DNA of 64,000 nt from Flavobacterium sp. HBTb2-11-1 (GCF_009826975.1 NZ_WUMO01000003.1:496001-560000), one strand, 5' to 3'; counted from the first letter of the stretch, positions 44,826-54,706 are shown. A program made the numbers and translations. The notes: a model not told the origin generated them from the sequence alone.

Positions 44826-47800
44826 TTATTTAACCAATAAGTTGATTGTTTTTAACTGACCGTCAGCCAGTTTAAGAACAACAATGTATAAGGCTGTCTG
44901 TGATGGAGCGATAATTTGATTTTTGGCTTTTACATTTGAAATAGTCTGCACTAATTTCCCTGCAATGTCATAAATAACCACCTCAGATCCATTTAATTGA
45001 GATTCGCTAAAATCACACTCTAAAGTAAATTCTCCTCCTGGCTTAACTGGGTTTGGATAAATTTTGATTTTCTTGGTGAAAACTGTTCCAGTAGCCTCAA
45101 TTGGACAAGATTTGATAGAATTTCCATTTTTATCTTTTGCAATTACATGATAAGTACCGTTTAGTGGCAGAATTTCACTATAATATTGCTTAGTTGCTCC
45201 AGAAATAGCCGCTCCGTTTTTGTACCACTGCCAAGCGACATAATTATTTGAACTATTATCAAAGAATAGAACATTAGCCCATTGCTGTATAACAAGTCCA
45301 GATTGGCTTATTTCAATTGGTTTAACAACGGCTGTTGCAGCATTATGATTCTGATCTCCAATTTGAGTTGCAGTAATGGTTGAGCTTCCTGAACCTGTAA
45401 TGTTTAAAGTAGATCCTGAAATTGTTCCCAATGCTGGATTTGCTATTGCATAAGAAACTGGCAAACCGCTATCAGTTGTTGCAGTTAAGGTAACATTTTT
45501 AGAATCTGAACAGCCAAATTCTAAAGTCTGATTCCAAGTAATTGTTTGATTTGCTTTAGTAATTTCAAATTCTGCACCAGTAAAGGCAATTACGTAATCT
45601 GCCCCAGCATTGACTGTTCCCAAGTTAATGTTGTATTTTCCAACATTTTCGCCAGCATCTCTTGTAAGCAGACCACTAAGTATTGAGTTTGTATCTCCGT
45701 TAGCAAAACCTAAAGCTGTATAATTGAATACTGGATCGGCTGTACCATATACTTTGGTATGTCCTGTTGCGGCAGTTATAGTAAGAGTATATTTTTGAGT
45801 AGTAAAACTTACTTCGTTTCCATAATTAACAAAACCGTTACTGTTTATAGCATAAGTTCTAACATAATACGTTCTATTTCCTCTAAGTCCAGATAAAGAG
45901 TTTGTAAATGTTCCTAATGCAGCAGTGACATTAATTTTAGTATCAGCTGTAGTAGGGTTAGCATGCTGAGCATATACAAAACCAACTTCTGTTAAACACG
46001 ATCCACTGTCAGTATTTATTCCGTCAGAAGATGCTGTACCAGATAATGAAGCAGTTGTTGTAGTTATTCCAGATACGACCGCCGTATTTAAATTAACAGG
46101 ATTAACAGGCTGAACTACTTCAACGGTTGCAGTAGCTGTACAAGAATTAGCATCTGTAACTGTTACAGTGTAAGTTCCGGCTGCAAGACCAGTTGCTGTT
46201 GCTGCATTTCCTCCAGATGGAGACCAAGAGTAGGAGCAAGCACCTGTACCACCTGTTACGCTAACTGTAGCCGACCCGTTATTTCCGTTATGGCAAGATA
46301 CTGCTAAAGGAGTTGCAGTTAAGGTTAAAGCATCTGGTTCTGTAATGGTAATGGTATTTGTTGTAGAACATGAATTTTCATCTGTAACCGTTACGGTATA
46401 TATTCCTGCTGTAAGGCCGGTTGCAGTCGCTGCACTTCCGCCAGACGGAGCCCAAGAATAAGTATAAGCTCCAGTTCCTCCAGTTGCAACTACAGATGCT
46501 GTACCGTTATTGCCTCCGTTGCAAGACACATTAGTATGTGTGTCAGTTGCTGAAAGTACTGTCGGCTCGGTAATTTGTACAGACTCTGTTACAAAACATC
46601 CGTTTTCATCAGTTACAGTTACAGTATAAGTATTTGGACTTAATCCTGTAGCTGTTGCAGCAGTTCCTCCAGATGGTGACCAAGAATAGGTATAAGATCC
46701 GGTTCCTCCTATAGGAGTTACAGTAGCTGTTCCGTTATTTGCCTGATAGCATAAAACGTCTGTTTTAGCTACCGTTGCTGTAAGAACAGGAGGTTCAGTA
46801 ATAGTTACGCTTGCCGTAGTCTGGCATAGGTTGGCATCTTTGACAGTAACTGTATATGTTCCTGCTGCTAAACCAGAAGCAGTTGCGGCAGTTCCTCCAG
46901 AAGGAGACCAAGAGTATGTATAAGCTCCAGTTCCTCCTGTAACATTTACAGTTGCAGTTCCGTTAGAACCTCCGTTACATGAAACATCAGTTTTAGATGT
47001 CGTTGCTATAAGTGCATCAGGTTCTGTTATGGTAACACTTTGTGTTTTAGAACATGAGTTGGCATCTGTTACAGTTACAGTGTAAGTTCCTGCTTTAAGA
47101 CCAGTTGCGGTAGCTGTTGTTTGAGCAGGTGTTGTATCCCATGAATAGGTATAGCCACCAGTTCCTCCAGTTACTGAAATACTTGCCGAACCATTGTTTC
47201 CGGCATTGCAGCTAACATTTGTTTTAGCGCCTGGTGTTATTACAATAGCTGATGGCTCAGTGATTGTAAAGTTTTTGACAATTGAACATCCATTGCTGGC
47301 AGTGATTGTTACAGAATAGTTTCCGGCACTAAGGTTGTTTGCAGTGTCAGAAGATCCTCCAGAAGGAGACCAACTATAAGTAAACGGTCCAGCGGCTCCT
47401 GAAGGAATTACTGAAGCAGAACCAGTGTTGTATCCATTGCATAGCACATTAACTTGATAAGTAGCAGCTACTAGTGTATTAGTTGTATTGATGATAAAGT
47501 TTTTAGTGACCGTACATCCATTTCCATCTGTAATGAGGCAGCTGTAATTGCCTGCTGCCAAGTTGGTAATATTTTGCGTGGTAGCACCTCCTGGTGTCCA
47601 TAAATAGCTATAATTACCAACACCGCCAAATGGTGTTACAGAAGCTTCTCCACCCACAGAACAAGTTGCATTTGTCTGCGAAGTAGTAGCGCCTAAAACT
47701 GAAGGCTGATTGATCGTAAAATTTTTAGTAATAGAACATCCATTAGCATCTGTAATTAGACAGCTATAATTTCCTACGGTTAAGCCAGTAGCAGTAGCAG

Positions 47801-50800
47801 CTGTACCTCCGGATGGAGACCATAAGTAGGTATAATTTCCAGTCCCACCTGATGCTGTAACTGTAGCAGTTCCTGTTGCTCCGCCATTACATAAAACATC
47901 TGTTTGAGATTGTATGGCGGTTAAAACTGGCGGTTGTGTAATTTCAAAAGTATGCGAATCTTGGCAATTATTCTCATCAATTACGGTTATAGTGTAAATA
48001 CCAGCCATAAGACCACTTATTGATGTGCTATGGGCTCCAGTACTCCAATTATAAGTGTAAGCACCAGTACCACCTGTAACAGTTACAGAAGCTGAGCCAT
48101 TCGATCCTCCATTGCAAGAAACATTGGTTTGACTCGGAGTTATTGTAAGTGCAGGTGGCTCAGTTATAGAGAAATCTAGTGTTTTTACACATTGGTTTGC
48201 ATCTTTTACAGTTACAGTATAAGTTCCAGTAGAAAGCCCATTTGCAGAGGCAGTTGTTTGGATAGGATTAGTATTCCAAGAGTAAGTATAATTTGGTGTA
48301 CCACCAGAAGCAATTACCTGTGCAGTTCCATTACCTCCTCCATAACAAGAAGTATTTGATACAGTGCCTTTCGTAAGCGTAAGAGGAGCTAAAGGTTGTC
48401 CTATTGTTACATTTGCAGTATTAGAACATAAATTTTCATCCGTTACAGTTACGGTATAAGTTCCTGCTGTCAATCCTGTGATAGTAGCAGTATTTGCTCC
48501 ATTAGACCATAAGTATGTATAGTTTCCAGTTCCTCCATTTGGAGTTGCAGTTGCTTGACCTGTTGAATCACCAAAACAGGCTACATCAACTTTAGAAGTG
48601 AGTATGTTAATATGATTAACGGTTAGTGTTGCACTGCTTGAAGTAGCAGACGGAGTACATGTTCCGCTTGCGACAGCTCTATATTTGTATCCGTTAAATG
48701 CAGCAGGAGCACCAGTTATAGTCAAAGTAGAAGTGGTAATGCCAGAATAAGGAGCACCATTTGGCACATCAACAAATCCTCCACCTTGACCATTATCTAC
48801 CTGCCATTTGAATGCAGTTGCATTGGATGCGGTTATTGAAAAAGTAGTATTACCACCAGAACAGATAGCTATTGATGAAGGATTTGATGTAATAGCAGTA
48901 GCTGAATTTACAGTAAGAGTAGCACTATTTGATGTAGCTGGTGGAGTACAAGTTCCAGATGCAACAACTCTGTATGAATACCCGTTCATTGCCACTGTTG
49001 CTCCAGTTATTGTAAGAGTTGTGTTAGTTGCTCCAGAATAAGGGGCACCGTTTGTTATATCGACAAATCCTGCACCATCACCTTTGTCTACCTGCCATTG
49101 ATATCCTGTAGCATTAGAAGCATTAGCTGTAAAAGTAGTATTAGCTCCTTGACATACAGAGCTTGCAGAAGGCTGTGCAGTTATAGAAGGCGAAGAATTT
49201 ACAATTAAGGCAACATTATTTGAAGTAGCAGTTGGCGTACAATTTCCGATTGCCATAACTCTATATAAATATCCACTTAAAGCAGCAGTTACTCCAGTTA
49301 TAGTTAGGGTCGCAGTATTAACTCCAGAATAAGTAGAATTAATTGGCACAGGATTAAAACCTGCGCCTTGATCTATATACCATTGGTAGCCTGTTGCATT
49401 TGATGCTGTAACAGATATCGTAGTGTTGTCTCCAACACAAACTGGTGCAACAGATGGTTGCGTTGTTATAGAAGGAGCAGGGTTAATAGTAAGAGTAGCA
49501 CTATTTGAAGTAGCATTTGGAGCACATCCCCCGCTTACTATAACTTGATATTTATATCCGTTAAATGCAGAAGTTACGCCAGTTATAGAAAGCGTAGCTG
49601 TTGTTTGGCCAGAATAAGGCGCACCATTTGGCACATTAACAAATCCTCCACCATTATCTACTTGCCATTGATATCCTGTTGCATTTGATGCAGTTACAGA
49701 AAAAGTAGTATTTGAACCTGAACAGACAGCTATTGATGAAGGATGTGCTGTTATGGTAGGAGCAGAATTTACTGTTCCTGTTAATGCGATATTTTTTGTA
49801 GTTATTCCTGTGGAAGATACTGTTAGATTTCCTGAAGGAGATCCTGTAGCATTTGCTGCCATGCGAACATATAAAGTCCGACTCACACTTCCAGAACTAG
49901 GAACTATATCTAAAAATGGAGTATAGCTTCCCCCCGCAGAAGTAGCAATTTCAAAGCCTGTTGGAAGAGCTATTGATAAATTTGCTATTAGCCCTCCTGC
50001 ATTTACACTAAAAGATTGTGGACTAGATGCTGAACCAGAACAAGCCGAGAATCCGCTTAAAGAGCTTACACTTACACTTGCTCCAGGTGGTTCTGTTATG
50101 GTTACTTGTTGAGTTGTATCGCAGCCACCAAAGCCATCTGGCGTATTATCTCTGACAGTTACAACATAAGTTCCCGCCACAAGACCTGTTGCAGTAGCAC
50201 TTGTACCCCCAGAAGGAGCCCAAGAATAAGTGTATGGTGAATTCCCGCCACTTACAGAAATTGTTGCAGAACCATTAGCTAAACCATAGGCACTAACATT
50301 AGTTTGAGCAGAAACAGAAGTCGAAATTGCTGTTGGTACTGTTAATGTTGCGGCATTAGAATTTACAGATCCTGATAAATTTGTTGCAACACAGCGATAT
50401 TGGTAACCATTCATGCTAGACGTAGCTCCTGTAATTGATAGTGTATTAATCGTAACTCCAGAATAAGGAGCAGTATTTGAAATATTTGTAAACCCGCTCC
50501 CTGTGTTAACTTGCCATTGATAGCTTGTTGCATTTGATGCTGTAATAGAAAAGCTAGTATTGTCTGAAGGACAAATGGTTTTGCTAGTAGGGTGAGAAGT
50601 AATTGTTGGTATAGTACCAATATAAGTATATGCTGTCGGTAGTGTTTGTGCAGTTGTTGCTTTTATCCAGTTCGCCTGATTCATTAAAGCGGTTCTGGCT
50701 GATGCTGCATTAAGAAATGGAGCTCCAGTACCATTAAATTTAGCTGAAGTTGCTATAGTAGTACTAGATACAGTTCCAACATAAAAGGCACTAGTTCCAT

Positions 50801-51431
50801 TCACGAGTCCAGGAGGAATAGTGGAAGAATTTGGCCCCGATGGGCAAGTAGGGGGAGGAGCTTCCCACCCAGCTTCGGTTGTGTTTCCATTACAAAAGGA
50901 ATAGGAAATTCCAGAAATTAAAGTTACTCCTCCACCAGTGATTGAACCTCCGCCTCCTTGAAAGGCAATAATTTGATCGCCACCAGCTGATAATGATAAT
51001 CCAAAAGTAATATTGCTTTCCGCACTATTGTATGCTACGGTTCCATTAGCATTTGAAGTAGAAGTGGATGTATCGTACGCAGAAGCGCTTAATCCAGTGA
51101 TAGTGACTTCTGTTCCAGCAGCGAGTGCACTTGAGCATGTCCATGTGATAGTACCTTCTGTTGTACTGGTATTGGGAATGGCTAACCAGCCCGATCCAGT
51201 ATATCCTCTATCTGTAAAACTAATTGTTGTAGTTGCGGAAATATCCTTAAGTAAAACAAAGGAAAATGAGTCACTAGAAGTAGGTGGAGTTGGATTAGCA
51301 TCATAACCTGAAAAGGCAATATCTCCCGCACTCAAAGTAGTCTGAGAATTACCTAAGTAACTCTGCGTAAATATCCCTAAAAATAAGGCAATATTTAAGA
51401 TTTTTTTAATTTTAGAGTAAAAATGTTTCAT
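44826..51431 (-). CDS. Giant SprB-repeat and Ig-like T9SS-secreted surface protein
   Basis: The 2201-residue protein has a signal peptide (YLGNSQT), a beta-rich N-terminal domain (about 30-270, AGDIAFSGYDAN, SFTDRGY), an Ig-like domain, a first SprB-like repeat without its Cys, then a group of four Ig-like domains (each with NATGYQWQVD and NGYKYR) and 11 tandem SprB repeats of about 76 residues (pattern VSCNGGxNGxA ... GGTGxYTYxWS ... GTYTVTVxDxNxC). A fibronectin-like and an MBG-like domain follow. The last 80 residues are a type A T9SS sorting signal (IYPNP...GKLVQ...LLVK). It should be secreted through the type IX system and held at the cell surface. SprB is the gliding adhesin of F. johnsoniae; this one lacks the rest of a gliding locus. 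It follows the formyltransferase by ten bases. Confidence 0.93.
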   Translation of the reverse strand: MKHFYSKIKKILNIALFLGIFTQSYLGNSQTTLSAGDIAFSGYDANPTPPTSSDSFSFVLLKDISATTTISFTDRGYTGSGWLAIPNTSTTEGTITWTCSSALAAGTEVTITGLSASAYDTSTSTSNANGTVAYNSAESNITFGLSLSAGGDQIIAFQGGGGSITGGGVTLISGISYSFCNGNTTEAGWEAPPPTCPSGPNSSTIPPGLVNGTSAFYVGTVSSTTIATSAKFNGTGAPFLNAASARTALMNQANWIKATTAQTLPTAYTYIGTIPTITSHPTSKTICPSDNTSFSITASNATSYQWQVNTGSGFTNISNTAPYSGVTINTLSITGATSSMNGYQYRCVATNLSGSVNSNAATLTVPTAISTSVSAQTNVSAYGLANGSATISVSGGNSPYTYSWAPSGGTSATATGLVAGTYVVTVRDNTPDGFGGCDTTQQVTITEPPGASVSVSSLSGFSACSGSASSPQSFSVNAGGLIANLSIALPTGFEIATSAGGSYTPFLDIVPSSGSVSRTLYVRMAANATGSPSGNLTVSSTGITTKNIALTGTVNSAPTITAHPSSIAVCSGSNTTFSVTASNATGYQWQVDNGGGFVNVPNGAPYSGQTTATLSITGVTSAFNGYKYQVIVSGGCAPNATSNSATLTINPAPSITTQPSVAPVCVGDNTTISVTASNATGYQWYIDQGAGFNPVPINSTYSGVNTATLTITGVTAALSGYLYRVMAIGNCTPTATSNNVALIVNSSPSITAQPSASSVCQGANTTFTANASNATGYQWQVDKGDGAGFVDITNGAPYSGATNTTLTITGATVAMNGYSYRVVASGTCTPPATSNSATLTVNSATAITSNPSSIAICSGGNTTFSITASNATAFKWQVDNGQGGGFVDVPNGAPYSGITTSTLTITGAPAAFNGYKYRAVASGTCTPSATSSSATLTVNHINILTSKVDVACFGDSTGQATATPNGGTGNYTYLWSNGANTATITGLTAGTYTVTVTDENLCSNTANVTIGQPLAPLTLTKGTVSNTSCYGGGNGTAQVIASGGTPNYTYSWNTNPIQTTASANGLSTGTYTVTVKDANQCVKTLDFSITEPPALTITPSQTNVSCNGGSNGSASVTVTGGTGAYTYNWSTGAHSTSISGLMAGIYTITVIDENNCQDSHTFEITQPPVLTAIQSQTDVLCNGGATGTATVTASGGTGNYTYLWSPSGGTAATATGLTVGNYSCLITDANGCSITKNFTINQPSVLGATTSQTNATCSVGGEASVTPFGGVGNYSYLWTPGGATTQNITNLAAGNYSCLITDGNGCTVTKNFIINTTNTLVAATYQVNVLCNGYNTGSASVIPSGAAGPFTYSWSPSGGSSDTANNLSAGNYSVTITASNGCSIVKNFTITEPSAIVITPGAKTNVSCNAGNNGSASISVTGGTGGYTYSWDTTPAQTTATATGLKAGTYTVTVTDANSCSKTQSVTITEPDALIATTSKTDVSCNGGSNGTATVNVTGGTGAYTYSWSPSGGTAATASGLAAGTYTVTVKDANLCQTTASVTITEPPVLTATVAKTDVLCYQANNGTATVTPIGGTGSYTYSWSPSGGTAATATGLSPNTYTVTVTDENGCFVTESVQITEPTVLSATDTHTNVSCNGGNNGTASVVATGGTGAYTYSWAPSGGSAATATGLTAGIYTVTVTDENSCSTTNTITITEPDALTLTATPLAVSCHNGNNGSATVSVTGGTGACSYSWSPSGGNAATATGLAAGTYTVTVTDANSCTATATVEVVQPVNPVNLNTAVVSGITTTTASLSGTASSDGINTDSGSCLTEVGFVYAQHANPTTADTKINVTAALGTFTNSLSGLRGNRTYYVRTYAINSNGFVNYGNEVSFTTQKYTLTITAATGHTKVYGTADPVFNYTALGFANGDTNSILSGLLTRDAGENVGKYNINLGTVNAGADYVIAFTGAEFEITKANQTITWNQTLEFGCSDSKNVTLTATTDSGLPVSYAIANPALGTISGSTLNITGSGSSTITATQIGDQNHNAATAVVKPIEISQSGLVIQQWANVLFFDNSSNNYVAWQWYKNGAAISGATKQYYSEILPLNGTYHVIAKDKNGNSIKSCPIEATGTVFTKKIKIYPNPVKPGGEFTLECDFSESQLNGSEVVIYDIAGKLVQTISNVKAKNQIIAPSQTALYIVVLKLADGQLKTINLLVK
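46105..48615 (-). repeat. Eleven tandem SprB repeats (about 228 bp each)
   Basis: Within the giant gene, eleven copies of about 76 codons follow one another. Each has a conserved Cys, a GGTG-Y-TYxWS centre and a TYTVTVTD end with another Cys. Repeats 8 to 11 are closer to each other at DNA level than the first ones, with identical stretches in the WSPSGGTAATATGL part. Recombination between them could change the length of the protein. Confidence 0.85.
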
Positions 51432-51441
51432 AATAAGTTAG

Positions 51442-52383
51442 TTAAATTATAGAGGCAAATTGCTCACCGTTTTTAAGACCAAAAGCGAGCAATTTATGCC
51501 CACTCATAAAACCTTCATCGGTATAAATAGTATTTATACGTAATTGTGTATTATTGTAACATTGTATAATTAGACCATTATTTTCATTAATTTCTAATAC
51601 TGTTCCTGGTGCTTTTGTAGTATTTACAGCTTCTTGTGTTTGCGAAACTTCCAAAAAGCGAATATTTAAACCGTTCCATTGTGTATAAGCTCCTTTATTC
51701 CAAGGATTGCAAGCATTTACCAAAGCTTGTATAGATTTAGAATCTTGTTTTTCCCATTGTATGGATACGTCAGTTATGATTGGTTTTTTATAATATTTGG
51801 CAAGTGTTTCATCTTGAGATAAACCTTTGTCATTTAGTTGTAATTGTACAAAAAGTTCAGGCAATATATAAGAGGCCAAATACGACAAATGAGTGCAAAG
51901 CATACCATGGGTTAAATCAGCATGAAGCGGAAGCGTTTTCTTTAAAATAATTTTTCCTTTATCTATTTCTTTTTCAATCGCATGTATAGAAATTCCAGTT
52001 TCATTTTTCTGGCTTCTAATTGATTCAAAAACCGGGTCGACGCCACGCATTTCTGGTAAGAGTCCGTAATGGAAATTATAAAATAAATTTGGGTTCTGAT
52101 CAATAATTTCATCTGGAACTTTCCAAGGAAAAGTCATTGTAAAAATATATTTTAAGTGATTTATTTTTAAAATTTCTTTTATTTGAGGTATTAGTTTTGC
52201 TTTTTCAAACCAAATTATATTGACATCAACGTTTGCTGCAAAAACAGAACAGAAAGCTTTTACTTCTTCATTTTCAATTGGCACGCCAATTGTGTGTAAC
52301 CTTCCAAGACTATATAATGTTTGTATAGCTGGAAATGCCATTCGGTTGTTACATAATACTACTATGTCTCGTATTGGACTCAT
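51442..52383 (-). CDS. Formyltransferase-family protein
   Basis: The 313-residue protein has the hydrolase/formyltransferase fold of methionyl-tRNA and glycinamide-ribonucleotide formyltransferases. NFHYGLLPEMRG carries the Asn-x-His catalytic pattern, and HADLTHG the downstream Asp. A C-terminal OB-like domain (about 210-313) resembles that of Fmt. The start at 52383 overlaps the preceding stop as ATGA, favouring it over an ATG four codons upstream. It is probably not the housekeeping Fmt, because it sits in the adhesin operon. It may modify an amino sugar or an amino group of a secreted or carried molecule; this is inference. Confidence 0.75.
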   Translation of the reverse strand: MSPIRDIVVLCNNRMAFPAIQTLYSLGRLHTIGVPIENEEVKAFCSVFAANVDVNIIWFEKAKLIPQIKEILKINHLKYIFTMTFPWKVPDEIIDQNPNLFYNFHYGLLPEMRGVDPVFESIRSQKNETGISIHAIEKEIDKGKIILKKTLPLHADLTHGMLCTHLSYLASYILPELFVQLQLNDKGLSQDETLAKYYKKPIITDVSIQWEKQDSKSIQALVNACNPWNKGAYTQWNGLNIRFLEVSQTQEAVNTTKAPGTVLEINENNGLIIQCYNNTQLRINTIYTDEGFMSGHKLLAFGLKNGEQFASII

Positions 52384-53510
52384 GAATCTAAACAAGCATA
52401 AGAGTTAAACCATGAATTGGTAGTCGTGTTTTGAAGCGCCAGAATATGATGATAGAGACGATTGCGTTCTTCTTCCAGATTAGGAACTTCTTTTATATCC
52501 GTCAATATGCAATTTTCTGTTTCTTCATTTTTAGCTACTGTTGCGTAATATATTGGGGCTTCAGAGAATCCGGTATCAGGATTCATATAAACTCTTCCTC
52601 TAGGAGAATCAATAGTAATATTATCTAACGATAGGCCATTTGAGTTAACTATAAATAAGGCAGCTTCCCAGCCTAAAAGAGAAAATACATTGGCCTTGTG
52701 CATTTTAATGCCATTTAAGGTAGTATTAAAAACGTCATTCTCTTTGGAGATTATGTTCGTTGACCACGGTACAGCACAACTCCATTCATATTGAGGATAA
52801 GGAATTTTAGACAGCCAGATTTCTTCAGCAGTAAAACCGCTTCCATAAGTTTTGCTTGATGCAAGATTTTTTAATTTAGCAGATTCTCTAAAAAAATCTT
52901 CCGCCATATCGCCACAAAATGATGCTAAAATAGTTGTGTTATTATTATTTTCAAGAAACTCTTCTAATGGTCCCAGATTAAAGTCAGATCTTTGAAGAGC
53001 AGTCACATGATTGTACGTAATTTTCGCTCCCTTGTCTTCAATTGCAGTAGCAAAAGAATAGGAAGGACGATAACCTGCATCGTAGAAAGAACAGGTTATA
53101 GCAAAATTATTTTGTCCATCTTCAATAGCCTTATTTACTATTGCGCGTGAACATAAACTACCCTGCAATGAGATAAAATAAACATTGGATAGTTTTTTTT
53201 CAGAATTTTGAAAATGATAACCACTGTCTAATACAATTAGCAATTTACTAGAACTTTCAAAGAGTGGATGTATGTATGAAGCTGCCTCAGGATTGATATA
53301 AGCAATAATAATGTCTACACCATTTAACAGCAGTTGTTCACTGCAAGAATAAATGTCTTTATTATTTGCGCCAACACCTATACTAGCTGTTACGATTTCA
53401 TGTTTATCATCTTGTCCCATTTTTTTTAATGAATATTTAAAACCATCCATTATATCAAATGACATAGAAGGATAAATAACAGATCTAGGCAAGAGTAAAG
53501 CTATTTTCAT
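52380..53510 (-). CDS. Type 1 periplasmic-binding-protein-fold protein without signal peptide
   Basis: The 376-residue protein begins MKIALLLPRSVIYPSMSFDIMDGFKYSL and continues with two alternating alpha/beta lobes (DIIIAYINPEAASYIHPLF, KLLIVLDSGYHF; TTILASFCGDMAEDFF), as in the Leu/Ile/Val-binding family of ABC transporters. It has no signal peptide or lipobox, so it would stay in the cytoplasm. No ABC transporter genes lie nearby. It lies between the tail-collar genes and the formyltransferase (four-base ATGA overlap), so its role is tied to that locus, possibly binding a small ligand. I do not recognise its specific family. Confidence 0.65.
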   Translation of the reverse strand: MKIALLLPRSVIYPSMSFDIMDGFKYSLKKMGQDDKHEIVTASIGVGANNKDIYSCSEQLLLNGVDIIIAYINPEAASYIHPLFESSSKLLIVLDSGYHFQNSEKKLSNVYFISLQGSLCSRAIVNKAIEDGQNNFAITCSFYDAGYRPSYSFATAIEDKGAKITYNHVTALQRSDFNLGPLEEFLENNNNTTILASFCGDMAEDFFRESAKLKNLASSKTYGSGFTAEEIWLSKIPYPQYEWSCAVPWSTNIISKENDVFNTTLNGIKMHKANVFSLLGWEAALFIVNSNGLSLDNITIDSPRGRVYMNPDTGFSEAPIYYATVAKNEETENCILTDIKEVPNLEEERNRLYHHILALQNTTTNSWFNSYACLDS

Positions 53511-53534
53511 AAAGATTATTTTTAAAATAAAAAT

Positions 53535-53559
53535 TACCCATTAGAAAATCTAATGGGTA
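53535..53559 (-). terminator. Hairpin between the collar genes and the binding-fold gene
   Basis: TACCCATTAGA and TCTAATGGGTA form a perfect 11-bp stem with a three-base loop. On the minus strand a run of T and A (ATTTTTATTTT) follows. It lies just after the third collar gene, so it may reduce transcription into the downstream genes. Confidence 0.7.
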
Positions 53560-53569
53560 TAATAAACTG

Positions 53570-54109
53570 TTAGTTTCTTGAGGGAAACACTCCCTGAAGG
53601 CATATTATATAATTCATTCCCAAATAAGGTTGTTGAACTGAAATAGGCTGATTGTTGCCCGTCAAATTTACTGTTACTGTAGGAGCAACAGGTTTTAAAG
53701 CCGCATTGGCTGCTTTATTTGAATACAAACCTTGTAGGATCGCGAGAGTATTATTTGTTGCTGATGAACTGTCTCCTGTATCTGAGTAGGATGGCATTTC
53801 AAAAGATCCGCTTGCACTATGATTATGAGCAGGTAGATTAGATAAGAGAGCTGTTACAGAATTACTTCCCATTACAGTACCTAATTGAAATTGCGCAAGA
53901 CCTGCGGGATTACCAGTTCCAGCAGGAATTCTTCCTCTAAAATCAGGCAAGCAAAAAGTGTTAATGCCATTGCCTCCAAATGTTGTTCCTAATAGGCTGA
54001 ATAAAGCCTGGTTTGTACTTATGTTAAGGATTTGACCATAACAAAATGCCCAAGTTTTTGGCGCAAAGTTTGGTGCAAATAAACGAATTTCGGATATTGT
54101 TCCTTCCAT
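53570..54109 (-). CDS. Phage tail collar-domain protein, third of a triplet
   Basis: A 179-residue protein with the tail collar domain found in tip proteins of phage fibres. The pattern is MEGTISEIRLFAPNFAPKTW-AFCYGQIL, FSLLGTTFGGNG-NTFCLPDFRGRIP and a terminal YIICLQGVFPSRN. A His-x-His (PAHNHSAS) resembles the metal-binding motif of T4 fibre tips. All three copies are exactly 179 residues and end in FPSRN or FPARN. No signal peptide is visible. Other tail genes are missing around them, so a complete prophage is unlikely. Confidence 0.85.
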   Translation of the reverse strand: MEGTISEIRLFAPNFAPKTWAFCYGQILNISTNQALFSLLGTTFGGNGINTFCLPDFRGRIPAGTGNPAGLAQFQLGTVMGSNSVTALLSNLPAHNHSASGSFEMPSYSDTGDSSSATNNTLAILQGLYSNKAANAALKPVAPTVTVNLTGNNQPISVQQPYLGMNYIICLQGVFPSRN

Positions 54110-54124
54110 GGTTCCTTTTTTTAG

Positions 54125-54664
54125 TTAGTTTCTACTTGGAAAAATACCTTGTACACAAATAATATAATTGGTAGCAAGGTATGGTTGAATTATGCTGAAA
54201 GGAATAGAACTTCCCGCGTTTTGAACTGCCACTGTTGCATTTTCAACTTTTAGATCTGTGTCAAAACCTTGTGTTGAGTAAGCCTGTGGTAGTCCCGCTA
54301 ATATGTTGCCAGTAGGGGAAGCTAACTCTCCATTTGCATTATCAGCAGGAATAGCCAATGAACCTGCAGCAATATGTGTATGTGATGGCATTTGATTAAT
54401 AGTCATCGTAACATTTTCTGTACCGCCAATTTGACCAAGTATTATATTGGGTAATCCTGTACCTTGACCTGTACCTACTGGAACTCTGCCTTGAAGATCA
54501 GGTAGTTTAAATGTATTTTGACCATCACCGCCATATGTAGTGCCAAGTAAAGCATAAAGTGCGTCGTTGTTAGCAATGTCTATTGTTGCTCCATTGCAAA
54601 AAGCCCAACCTCTTGGAGCAAAATTCCCTCCAAATAAACGGATCTCTCCTAAATATCCTTCCAT
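54125..54664 (-). CDS. Phage tail collar-domain protein, second of a triplet
   Basis: A 179-residue collar-domain protein: MEGYLGEIRLFGGNFAPRGWAFCNG, YALLGTTYGGDGQNTFKLPDLQGRVP, His-x-His at PSHTHIAA, and FSIIQPYLATNYIICVQGIFPSRN at the end. It differs from its neighbours through the sequence but keeps the length and the conserved frame. It is 15 bases before the third copy and 42 bases after the first, so the three should be cotranscribed. Co-expression of three different copies suggests a heterotrimeric or alternative tip. Confidence 0.85.
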   Translation of the reverse strand: MEGYLGEIRLFGGNFAPRGWAFCNGATIDIANNDALYALLGTTYGGDGQNTFKLPDLQGRVPVGTGQGTGLPNIILGQIGGTENVTMTINQMPSHTHIAAGSLAIPADNANGELASPTGNILAGLPQAYSTQGFDTDLKVENATVAVQNAGSSIPFSIIQPYLATNYIICVQGIFPSRN

Positions 54665-54706
54665 TATATACTTTTTTTAGGTTATAAATTGTTTGTCTTT
54701 TGAAGA

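Noticed and set aside
46105..48615. A periodic array that could be taken for a CRISPR-like or tandem DNA repeat.
   Set aside because: The period is about 228 bp, the repeats are coding, and the translation is a series of SprB domains in one frame. There are no short direct repeats with unique spacers and no cas genes.
48808..51306. Plus-strand open frames at 48808-49041 and 51013-51306 opposite the giant gene.
   Set aside because: They mirror the repeat sequence of the giant minus-strand gene, with Val/Pro/Ala-rich low-complexity products and no promoter or family features.
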